Shown here one piece after another: positions 14,048-20,967 of a stretch of 26,247 nt of DNA (the stretch's first letter is position 1; each line of letters starts with the position of its first letter). Both the position numbers and the translations under genes were made by a program. This DNA comes from a virus, in IMG/VR virus record IMGVR_UViG_3300025889_000828, positions 1 through 26,247 of that record; one strand, written 5' to 3'. A model generated the notes under the pieces. That model saw nothing but the letters and a program-made list of their open reading frames with translations, made no database searches and was not told the origin of the DNA.

Positions 14048-14692
14048 ATGGCAACCGTATCTGGAATATATAAAATTACCAATACCATGAATGGGCATTT
14101 CTATATCGGCAGTTCCACAAATGTTCATCGTAGAAAACAACGCCATTTTAAATATTTAAAGATAGGTTGTCATGAAAATCGACACTTACAGAATGCCTAT
14201 AACAAGTATGGTGAAGGAGCGTTTACATTTGAAATCGTTACAACGGTAGCAAAGGATCATCTGCTTCAGGAAGAACAATCACTGTTAGATCAGCATTTCG
14301 GTCAACCATATTTCTATAATATTTGTAATATCGCTGGGAGCCCATCAGCCCCCAATCGCAAAAAGTCAATAACACATCGTAAAAGATTATCAGATTCTAT
14401 CAAACAGTATTTCTCCGAACATCCAGAACACAGAGAATTTCTTGCTGAACTTCGCCGTGGAAAACCGTTGTCGGAAACCATTAAACAAAAAATGCGTACC
14501 TCAAAGAAACGAGGAACGCAACATCACAACTCAAAATTAACCGATGATATCGTGTACCAAATAAAATTACGTTATAAACCACGGGAATGTAGCTTCGGTC
14601 AGTTGGCAAAGGAGTTTGGGGTAGACAAAAAAACTATCATCCGTATTATACATAATAAAACATGGACACACGTAACTATCAATAAACACTAG
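14048..14692 (+). CDS. Free-standing GIY-YIG homing endonuclease
   Basis: A 214-aa protein. The GIY-YIG nuclease is at residues 1-95: GIYKI (GIY 6-8), FYIGS (YIG 19-21), catalytic Arg in NVHRRKQRH (28/29), catalytic Glu in LLQEEQSLLD (75/76) and Asn91. Residues about 95-165 look like NUMOD-type DNA-contact segments (SITHRKRLSDSIKQYF, KPLSETIKQKM). A helix-turn-helix follows at about 165-210 (NSKLTDDIVYQIKLRY, FGQLAKEFGVDKKTIIRIIH). Such genes spread by cutting alleles that lack them. It sits between the capsid terminator and the neck gene, with its own AAAGGGG ribosome binding site, so it does not interrupt a gene. The gp23 gene next to it is uninterrupted. Confidence 0.92.
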   Translation: MATVSGIYKITNTMNGHFYIGSSTNVHRRKQRHFKYLKIGCHENRHLQNAYNKYGEGAFTFEIVTTVAKDHLLQEEQSLLDQHFGQPYFYNICNIAGSPSAPNRKKSITHRKRLSDSIKQYFSEHPEHREFLAELRRGKPLSETIKQKMRTSKKRGTQHHNSKLTDDIVYQIKLRYKPRECSFGQLAKEFGVDKKTIIRIIHNKTWTHVTINKH

Positions 14693-14709
14693 TTCTATAA
14701 AACGTTTTG

Positions 14710-14717
14710 ATATTTAT
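14710..14717 (+). promoter_or_regulatory. ATATTTAT box, putative late promoter for neck genes
   Basis: In TTTTGATATTTATATATG, 25 bases before the gp13-like ATG at 14743 and just after the endonuclease gene. Same TTTTG lead-in as the box at 20576. Confidence 0.5.
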
Positions 14718-14742
14718 ATATGTCTTTAGTTTGAGAGATCAT

Positions 14743-15918
14743 ATGCAGAACCGTGAACCAATCATTTTTGAAGAAAATGCAGTCAATCCGTATGGACTGA
14801 CTCCGTTCGGATTCTATGATGCCGATACAGAATTTCAGACCGATGCGCCTGATGTGGCTGTATTTGTTGCCCGTCGATTGGGATATCCCGTTGTAGATGT
14901 TGAACTTGTTCATAAACAAATTTATGCATGTTTTGAAGAAGCAGTCACAACGTATAGCAACCAAGTAAACCAGTTTAATGCACGGGAACACATGCTTTCT
15001 TTGCAGGGGATGAGTACAAATATTAACGTGACCCAACGCAATATCATTGCTACTCCCCTCCCGCAATTAGTCAAATTGTCTGCACAATACGGAACTGAAG
15101 CTGGAAGTGGTGGCAACGTTACCGTGAAACAAGGGTATATCAGTGCATCAGCATATACACAATCATATGACTTGAAGACATTGTGGGCAGACCCACACGA
15201 AGGTGGAAAGGCAATTGAGATTCGTAAAATTTACCATCAAATGCCACCGGCCATCGCACGGTACTATGATCCATTTGCTACCACGGGTCTTGGCTTGACA
15301 AACTTGATGAGTGAGTTTGGATTTGACGGATACTCACCACCAGTGACTTTCGTGATGATGCCAGCCTATGAAGATCTCCTTCGCATTCAAGCCATTGAAA
15401 TTAATGACATGATTCGTAAGAGTCAGTATAGTTTTAGTGTCTCAAACAACGTCATTCGATTCCAACCAATCTTTAAGAAAAATGAAATTATTTGGTTTGA
15501 TTACCTTGTCACAGAAGACAAATCTGGTGGCGCTAGTGGATCAAACATTCTTCAATCTGGTAGCGAAAATAGTGTGGTATCCGATTTCTCGAATATTCCA
15601 TATGACAACATTCAATACCAGAATATTAATGGCATGGGACGTTCATGGATTTATCGATACACATTGGCACTTGCCAAAGAACTTCTTGGCATTATTCGTT
15701 CTAAGTATCAAGAAATTCCAATTCCAGATGCTTCTATTCGGTTGGACGGTGAACAACTCCGGCGGGAAGCAGAGAAAGAAAAGGAAGAACTGATCAAGGA
15801 AATTCGGGAAACTCTTGAACAAACTGGTTACAAAGCACAACTTGAAAAACAAATGGAAAACGCAGAAGCAATGAGTAAGATTTTCTCAAAGGTTCCGCTT
15901 CCAATTTACATCATGTAA
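14743..15918 (+). CDS. 13: Neck protein (gp13-like)
   Basis: A 391-aa protein. ATG 14743 is chosen because GAGAGATC lies just upstream; an in-frame TTG at 14707 falls before the promoter-like box. The N-terminal pattern YGLTPFGFYDADTEFQTDAP, then VFVARRLGYPVVDVELVHKQ and CFEEAVTTYSNQVNQF, matches the neck protein annotated as gp13 in T4-like aquatic phages. T4 gp13 (309 aa) with gp14 forms the neck that seals the filled head and binds the tail. Residues 340-391 are a charged helical tail. The following two genes resemble gp14 and gp15, which supports the call. Confidence 0.85.
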   Translation: MQNREPIIFEENAVNPYGLTPFGFYDADTEFQTDAPDVAVFVARRLGYPVVDVELVHKQIYACFEEAVTTYSNQVNQFNAREHMLSLQGMSTNINVTQRNIIATPLPQLVKLSAQYGTEAGSGGNVTVKQGYISASAYTQSYDLKTLWADPHEGGKAIEIRKIYHQMPPAIARYYDPFATTGLGLTNLMSEFGFDGYSPPVTFVMMPAYEDLLRIQAIEINDMIRKSQYSFSVSNNVIRFQPIFKKNEIIWFDYLVTEDKSGGASGSNILQSGSENSVVSDFSNIPYDNIQYQNINGMGRSWIYRYTLALAKELLGIIRSKYQEIPIPDASIRLDGEQLRREAEKEKEELIKEIRETLEQTGYKAQLEKQMENAEAMSKIFSKVPLPIYIM

Positions 15919-15921
15919 TTT

Positions 15922-16383
15922 ATGCCACGATTTGTTACTCAACGTGATTTTGACTTTTTTCAACACATCAACCGAGAAATCGTAGTTGATATCGTTGATG
16001 TGGAAGTCATTTTGTATAAAATTATCAATGATGTAGTCAAAGTAAACATTTACGGTGAATCGGCAGAAAAAGTACATTATCGTGGTATTAGTCTAAATGG
16101 ACTTATCAAATATCCTAAGAAAATCGCGGAAACAGAAGCTGGATTTGGGTATGACGTTGGACAAACTGATGTGGAATTTCGATTTGTCCGCAAAGTACTT
16201 CGTGATGTAAATGTATATCCAGAAGTGGGGGATGTCATCAAATATAATGAAAATTATTATTCAATTCATAATGTGAATGAATCACAACTTATTGCTGGCC
16301 GCCCAGAATACAATCAAACTGTCTTATGTGAATGTCACTTGACTCGTCGTAGTAATCTTAATCTTGAGGACACTCATATATGA
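15922..16383 (+). CDS. 14: Probable neck protein (gp14-like)
   Basis: A 153-aa protein starting three bases after gp13 and overlapping gp15 by four bases. The segments RDFDFFQHINREIVVDIVDV, VNIYGESAEKVHYRGISLNG and VEFRFVRKVLRDVNVYPEVG followed by DVIKYNENYYSIHNV match a conserved family in this slot in aquatic T4-like phages. T4 gp14 is longer (256 aa), but shares the pattern of a F...R..L....V.P..GD.I......Y.I region. Role: completes the neck with gp13. The gp14 assignment rests on order and on this partial pattern. Confidence 0.7.
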   Translation: MPRFVTQRDFDFFQHINREIVVDIVDVEVILYKIINDVVKVNIYGESAEKVHYRGISLNGLIKYPKKIAETEAGFGYDVGQTDVEFRFVRKVLRDVNVYPEVGDVIKYNENYYSIHNVNESQLIAGRPEYNQTVLCECHLTRRSNLNLEDTHI

Positions 16384-17168
16384 GTACGCCTATTTTCAAT
16401 AGAAACAATATTATATTACCAACACGGTATAATCGCGGGTTGGACAATAAATTTGTTGAGGGTGTACAACAACCGGTGGGAATTGGATTGTATACCGTCG
16501 ATAATGCCATACTCAAATATCTCCAAACTAAAATCAAGCCGGTAGTCAGCCAACAGGGAAAACAAATTCAAGTTCCCGTCATCTATGGTAATCCTGAACG
16601 GTGGAAAAGCGCACAACAGGATGGCAGTATTCGTGACAAAAATGGTATGATCATGTTACCGATCATGATGATTCGTCGCACCAATATGAAGAAGAATAGC
16701 ACAAATTCACCTGTCAACAAGTATCAAAACTATTTGTTTAAAACGGGATGGAACGCCCGGAATGTATACGATAGGTTTACTGCATTAAACGGCATCAAGC
16801 CAAGCGAAGTATATCACTCCACGATCATACCAGATTTTTACGATATTACATACGAGGGACTAATCTGGACAGAATTTATGGAGCAAATGAATCGATTGGT
16901 AGAAAATATTTCTTTTGAAAGCGATGAATATTGGGGAGAAGATAACAATTATAAGTTTATAACTCGAATCGATCAATTCGAACAAACAACCGATCTACCA
17001 GCGAAAAGTGCCAGATTGGTTCGAAACAAATTTTCCATGAGCGTTCGGGCATATATTTTACCACAAAGTGTATTGGACAAGAACGGCAACAGAACGACCA
17101 CTACACGGCTTGAATACACACCCAAAAAGGTGGTGTTTAATACGGAAATCGTCGGCAATTTGCGTTAA
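16380..17168 (+). CDS. 15: Tail sheath stabiliser and completion protein (gp15-like)
   Basis: A 262-aa protein, close to T4 gp15 (272 aa), which caps the tail tube and sheath and docks to the neck. Similar pattern to gp15: an early QIQVPVIYGNPERWKSAQQD (about residues 62-81; T4 has IRVPITYASKEHF), GMIMLPIMMIRRTNMKK, FYDITYEGLIWTEFMEQMNR with NISFESDEYWG, and a late RNKFSMSVRAYILP strand region. Start codon overlaps the previous stop (ATGA). Followed by a gap with two ATATTTAT boxes. Confidence 0.82.
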   Translation: MSTPIFNRNNIILPTRYNRGLDNKFVEGVQQPVGIGLYTVDNAILKYLQTKIKPVVSQQGKQIQVPVIYGNPERWKSAQQDGSIRDKNGMIMLPIMMIRRTNMKKNSTNSPVNKYQNYLFKTGWNARNVYDRFTALNGIKPSEVYHSTIIPDFYDITYEGLIWTEFMEQMNRLVENISFESDEYWGEDNNYKFITRIDQFEQTTDLPAKSARLVRNKFSMSVRAYILPQSVLDKNGNRTTTTRLEYTPKKVVFNTEIVGNLR

Positions 17169-17190
17169 GATCGTTTCAAAAAATCTCCTG

Positions 17191-17198
17191 ATATTTAT
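17191..17198 (+). promoter_or_regulatory. ATATTTAT box (first of a pair), putative late promoter
   Basis: In the gap between gp15 and the small coiled-coil gene. A second box follows 41 bases downstream. Confidence 0.45.
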
Positions 17199-17231
17199 TA
17201 TAAGATAATAGGTGTTTCAGCAAAATCTTCT

Positions 17232-17239
17232 ATATTTAT
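17232..17239 (+). promoter_or_regulatory. ATATTTAT box (second of a pair), putative late promoter for sheath genes
   Basis: Located 32 bases before the ATG at 17272. The doubled box precedes the heavily expressed sheath gene. Confidence 0.5.
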
Positions 17240-17271
17240 GATATGTATAGGGATTTACAAAAGGATAGGTT

Positions 17272-17532
17272 ATGACAAAAATCACCGAACAAGAGCTGAC
17301 AAACGTTCAGCAATTAAGAAGCGATTTGTATGCGATTATCGTCGCTACAGGAGAACTTCATCTGAATAAAGTAGTTTTAACACAACAACTTGCTGAACTG
17401 AACGCTCAAATTACATTACAAGAAAAAACCTTTGCAGAATTTCAACAAAAAGAACAGGTTATATACCAACAGTTACAGGAAAAATACGGAACCGGTAATA
17501 TTAATGTCGATACCGGAGAAGTAAGCGAATAA
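17272..17532 (+). CDS. Small coiled-coil protein upstream of tail sheath
   Basis: An 86-aa protein with AAGGATAGG before its ATG. Residues about 5-70 are a Leu/Gln/Glu-rich helix with heptad spacing (LTQQLAELNAQITLQEKTFA), and the end is EKYGTGNINVDTGEVSE. The KYGTGNI.....GE ending is familiar from small genes next to gp18 in aquatic T4-like phages. Function is unknown. It lies 23 bases before the sheath gene, so co-expression is likely. Confidence 0.7.
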   Translation: MTKITEQELTNVQQLRSDLYAIIVATGELHLNKVVLTQQLAELNAQITLQEKTFAEFQQKEQVIYQQLQEKYGTGNINVDTGEVSE

Positions 17533-17555
17533 TATAACCCATTTGGAGAACTCGT

Positions 17556-19886
17556 ATGGCAGAAAGAATTGTGTCACCGGGAGTTTTCACTAGAGAACGT
17601 GATTTGAGTTTCTTGACTCAAGGCATTAGTGAAATCGGCGGTGCGTTTATTGGACCAACACCAAAGGGTCCAGCATTTATCCCAAGCATTGTTCGTAGTC
17701 AACAAGAATACGTGACCCGTTTTGGTGAAGCCGATACGACTCACTACACTGGGTTGACCGTTAAGAATTATCTTCGTGAAGCCGGTGTTGCAACGGTTGT
17801 CCGTGTTCTTGGATTGAGCGGATACGATAACGCAACCACGGTTCCAGCATTAATCTACGCTTCTGGTTCTGAGGGTAACAAATTGTTTGCGGTACTACAT
17901 CCAAGTAGCACCGGAGACAGTATTGATTCTATCTTGATTGCAGGAACAACCAGTAGCTTCAGTCTCGTTGTGTCGTCATCAGGCGGAACAGACATTAGTG
18001 CAAGTGGATTGAGCACAAGCGAAGCCGCGGCTGGATACATCGAAAACTACTTCGGATCGTCTGCAACTACCACCAAAAATTCATATATCTACGCAATCTT
18101 CCCTGAAGCAATCACGGGATCAGCAGCAATCACCTTGTCTGCGGAAACTTCCAGTACTGCATTGTTCTTCTCGGGATCAGTATATGGTAAATATTCAAAT
18201 GCATATACTCCTTACATTCAATCACAAACTATTGGTGGAATAAATGTTGATCTCTTCAAAGTTTATACACTAAGTGACGGTAATGCTGCAAACAAGGAAA
18301 TCAAGGTATCATTCTTGAACATGGCACCAAGTACCGATCCAGACTATGATTATGGTACTTTCTCCATGACCGTTCGTCGGTACAATGACACCGATACTCG
18401 TCAAGAAATTCTTGAACAATATGACAACTTGACTCTTGATCCAGATAGTCCTCAATATATTGCACGAGTTATCGGTAACAGCGTACCAACAGAAGATACT
18501 GTAACTGGTGAAATGTACTATCAAGGTGATTTCCCAAATCGCTCATCATATGTGTATGTCGTTATGGCAGAGGGTCCAATTGCTGCAGCAGCACTTCCAA
18601 TGGGCTTCCAACCATATCTTGCACCAGTTGGTATCAGTTCAACAAATGTAGTTGCCGCAAACTACGTAACTTCACGTTGGTTAGATGGTGCTACCGAAGG
18701 ATATACCACTGCTTCTATCGATAAGAAATACTATTATGGTTGGGACTTCTCGGAACCACAAGGAACCAACGCGTCATATCTTAACGCAATTCCAAAAGAT
18801 GCGGTTGCTATAGGATCAGCATTCAATCTTGAAGATATTGTTGACGTACCAAACGGTACTACAGCAAAAGCAATCTCACTTTCTGACGCAGATTCCTTCA
18901 ATTATCGTAAGTTCTCTGTTGGATTCCAAGGTGGATTTGACGGATTGAATCCCGCACGTGACATCAATATGGGTGCTGATATCACAGCAACCAATAGTCA
19001 AGGATTTAATCTTTCAAATTCAACAACACCGGGATCAAAGTCATACAAGAAAGCAATACAAGCATTGAGTAACGCTGATCAATTTGACTTCAATCTTTTG
19101 GTTCTTCCCGGCGTCATTTATGAATACCACTCATATGTAACAAATGAAGCATTAACACTCTGTGAAGATCGTGGTGATTGCTTCTACATCATGGATGCTA
19201 CTGGATTGAACGCTACTGTCGCCACCGCAACTGGTAAGGCTGGTGAATTTGATAGTAACTACGCTGCAACGTACTATCCGTGGTTGAGAGTCATTGACCA
19301 AAACACGAACAAGTTGCTCTGGGTTCCACCTTCGGTCATTCTCCCTGAAATCTACGCTTACAACGATAACGTAGCAGCAGAATGGTTCGCACCAGCTGGT
19401 CTAAACCGCGGTGGCATCTCAGCCGCAGTTGGAGTCAAGGTTCGTCTCCCACAAACCAGCCGGGATACCTTGTATGAAGGTAAGGTCAATCCAATCGCAC
19501 AATTCCCCGGTCAAGGCATTTGCGTCTGGGGTCAGAAGACACTACAACGCCGTCCATCAGCATTGGATCGTGTCAATGTTCGTCGTCTCTTGATCGCAGT
19601 GAAGAAGTACATTGCTAGTGTGTCACGTTACCTCGTCTTTGAACAAAATGTGGAAGCAACACGTAATCGCTTCCTCAACATTGTCAACCCATACTTGGCA
19701 AGTGTTCAAGAACGGTCTGGATTGTACGCATTCCGTGTCGTCATGGATGAAACCAATAATACTCCTGATGTCATTGATAGAAACATCCTTTACGGACAAC
19801 TCTATCTACAACCAACGAAGACTGCTGAATTCATCATTCTTGACTTCAACGTTCTTCCAACGGGTGCAACATTCCCAACCGCGTAA
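17556..19886 (+). CDS. 18: Contractile tail sheath protein (gp18-like)
   Basis: A 776-aa sheath subunit (T4 gp18, 659 aa). The N-terminus MAERIVSPGVFTRERDLSFL, followed by GAFIGPTPKGPAF and a later VVRVLGL, is typical. The C-terminal core is also typical: APAGLNRGGI, RRLLIAVKKYIASVSRYLVF, and the end FIILDFNVLPTGATF. Residues about 100-350 are Ser/Thr/Ala-rich and variable, corresponding to the surface-exposed insertion domains. TTTGGAGA (17542-17549) provides a strong ribosome binding site. A terminator hairpin follows the gene. Confidence 0.96.
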   Translation: MAERIVSPGVFTRERDLSFLTQGISEIGGAFIGPTPKGPAFIPSIVRSQQEYVTRFGEADTTHYTGLTVKNYLREAGVATVVRVLGLSGYDNATTVPALIYASGSEGNKLFAVLHPSSTGDSIDSILIAGTTSSFSLVVSSSGGTDISASGLSTSEAAAGYIENYFGSSATTTKNSYIYAIFPEAITGSAAITLSAETSSTALFFSGSVYGKYSNAYTPYIQSQTIGGINVDLFKVYTLSDGNAANKEIKVSFLNMAPSTDPDYDYGTFSMTVRRYNDTDTRQEILEQYDNLTLDPDSPQYIARVIGNSVPTEDTVTGEMYYQGDFPNRSSYVYVVMAEGPIAAAALPMGFQPYLAPVGISSTNVVAANYVTSRWLDGATEGYTTASIDKKYYYGWDFSEPQGTNASYLNAIPKDAVAIGSAFNLEDIVDVPNGTTAKAISLSDADSFNYRKFSVGFQGGFDGLNPARDINMGADITATNSQGFNLSNSTTPGSKSYKKAIQALSNADQFDFNLLVLPGVIYEYHSYVTNEALTLCEDRGDCFYIMDATGLNATVATATGKAGEFDSNYAATYYPWLRVIDQNTNKLLWVPPSVILPEIYAYNDNVAAEWFAPAGLNRGGISAAVGVKVRLPQTSRDTLYEGKVNPIAQFPGQGICVWGQKTLQRRPSALDRVNVRRLLIAVKKYIASVSRYLVFEQNVEATRNRFLNIVNPYLASVQERSGLYAFRVVMDETNNTPDVIDRNILYGQLYLQPTKTAEFIILDFNVLPTGATFPTA

Positions 19887-19894
19887 CATAAAAC

Positions 19895-19926
19895 GTGGAG
19901 GGGGGCAACTCCCCCTCCACAAATTT
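19895..19926 (+). terminator. Intrinsic terminator after tail sheath
   Basis: GTGGAGGGGG (19895-19904) pairs with CCCCCTCCAC (19911-19920), 10 bp, loop GCAACT; AAATTT follows. It resembles the capsid-gene terminator in its G-run stem and GCAA-containing loop. The T-tract is short. Confidence 0.8.
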
Positions 19927-19937
19927 AACTTATCAAT

Positions 19938-19945
19938 ATATTTAT
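19938..19945 (+). promoter_or_regulatory. ATATTTAT box, putative late promoter for tail tube
   Basis: Between the sheath terminator and the gp19 ribosome binding site CTTTTGGAGA (19957-19966), 27 bases before the ATG at 19973. Confidence 0.5.
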
Positions 19946-19972
19946 AGTTAGATATCCTTTTGGAGATTATAC

Positions 19973-20461
19973 ATGGCAAACCTAGTAACTGAACAAGAGC
20001 TATTCTTCACAGCATTTGAACCAAAGATGAAGAATCGGTTCATCCTCTATATGGATGGCATTCCTTCATATATTGTCAAGAAAGTCAATCGTCCAAAGTT
20101 AACCCAAGACGCAAAGGCACTTGACCACATTAACCTTCAACGATATGTGAAGGGTAAGACAAAGTGGGGTACAATGGGATTGACTCTTTACGATCCAATC
20201 GTTCCATCAGGCGCACAAGCAGTCATGGAATGGGTCCGGTTACATCACGAATCAGTCACAGGTCGTGACGGCTACCTCGAATTCTATAAGAAAGATTTAA
20301 CCCTTAATATTCTTGGCCCAGTGGGTGACAAGGTTGAAGAATGGATTGTTAAGGGCGCACAAATCACGGAAGTTGATTTTGCGGAAATGGATTGGGGTTC
20401 AGATGATCAAGTTGAATTCACCATTACAATCCAGCCGGATTATTGTGTTTTGAATTTTTGA
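19973..20461 (+). CDS. 19: Tail tube protein (gp19-like)
   Basis: A 162-aa protein, almost the same length as T4 gp19 (163), forming the inner tube of the contractile tail. It follows the sheath gene as in T4. Typical features: KMKNRFILYMDGIPSYIVKK, the central TMGLTLYDPIVPSGAQAVME segment, and the C-terminal GAQITEVDFAEMDWGSDDQV followed by EFTITIQPDYCVL. It has its own box and ribosome binding site and is closed by a strong terminator, consistent with independent high expression. Confidence 0.95.
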   Translation: MANLVTEQELFFTAFEPKMKNRFILYMDGIPSYIVKKVNRPKLTQDAKALDHINLQRYVKGKTKWGTMGLTLYDPIVPSGAQAVMEWVRLHHESVTGRDGYLEFYKKDLTLNILGPVGDKVEEWIVKGAQITEVDFAEMDWGSDDQVEFTITIQPDYCVLNF

Positions 20462-20489
20462 TTCTGTAATAAAACAGTATATAATCAAG

Positions 20490-20529
20490 TCCTCCGTGAT
20501 ACCCATACATCGGTGTCACGGAGGATTTT
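20490..20529 (+). terminator. Intrinsic terminator after tail tube
   Basis: TCCTCCGTGATACC (20490-20503) pairs with GGTGTCACGGAGGA (20512-20525): 14 bp with one T-G wobble, 8-base loop, then TTTTG. It is the longest stem in the window. It lies in the longest non-coding gap (20462-20613); no RNA gene or ORF with a ribosome binding site is seen there. Confidence 0.9.
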
Positions 20530-20575
20530 GTCAAATGATATCCTCAATAAAATCATCACATTAGAGGATGTTTTG

Positions 20576-20583
20576 ATATTTAT
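20576..20583 (+). promoter_or_regulatory. ATATTTAT box, putative late promoter for the fibre region
   Basis: In TTTTGATATTTATGTAAG, 30 bases before the ATG at 20614 and after the tail-tube terminator. Confidence 0.5.
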
Positions 20584-20613
20584 GTAAGTATAGTTGTTTA
20601 CAGCGAGATTATT

Positions 20614-20964
20614 ATGGCAGACATTACTGATCTTCAAATAGGCCAAGGGGAAACCTTTAAAATTCTTGTGCAATTATTGAATCGTAGCGATAACAATACG
20701 CCGTTGGATGTCACAAACTATTCCTTTACTGGACAGGTACGTGAAAGCTATACCACGGACGAAGTTGCTGCTACGTTTTCATTTGAAAAAATCGCACCGT
20801 ACAATTCAGGAAGTATCTACATCAAGCTAAGTTCAGATGATACTCTTGTATTGGATCAACGTCGATATGTATATGATGTCAATATTGCTAGCGGATCTGG
20901 CGAACCAATTATTCGTCGTATTCTAGAAGGAGGTTTTGTTGTTCGACCAACCGTGACGAGATAA
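20614..20964 (+). CDS. Small beta-rich baseplate/fibre-associated protein
   Basis: A 116-aa protein. The pattern GQGETFKILVQLLNRSDNNT, then PLDVTNYSFTGQVRESYTT and a DQRRYVYDVNI strand, resembles the small beta-sandwich domain found at the start of phage baseplate-upper or fibre proteins (.QG.TF...I.L......P.DLTGY...GQIR). It may be a fibre-attachment or structural protein. It ends three bases before the large fibre-like gene, so it likely works with it. Family assignment is by pattern from memory. Confidence 0.7.
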   Translation: MADITDLQIGQGETFKILVQLLNRSDNNTPLDVTNYSFTGQVRESYTTDEVAATFSFEKIAPYNSGSIYIKLSSDDTLVLDQRRYVYDVNIASGSGEPIIRRILEGGFVVRPTVTR

Positions 20965-20967
20965 TAA

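Noticed and set aside
20462-20613. Possible tRNA or small RNA in the longest intergenic gap
   Set aside because: The only structure is a single long hairpin followed by TTTT; no cloverleaf or acceptor stem is visible. No tRNA was recognised elsewhere by eye.
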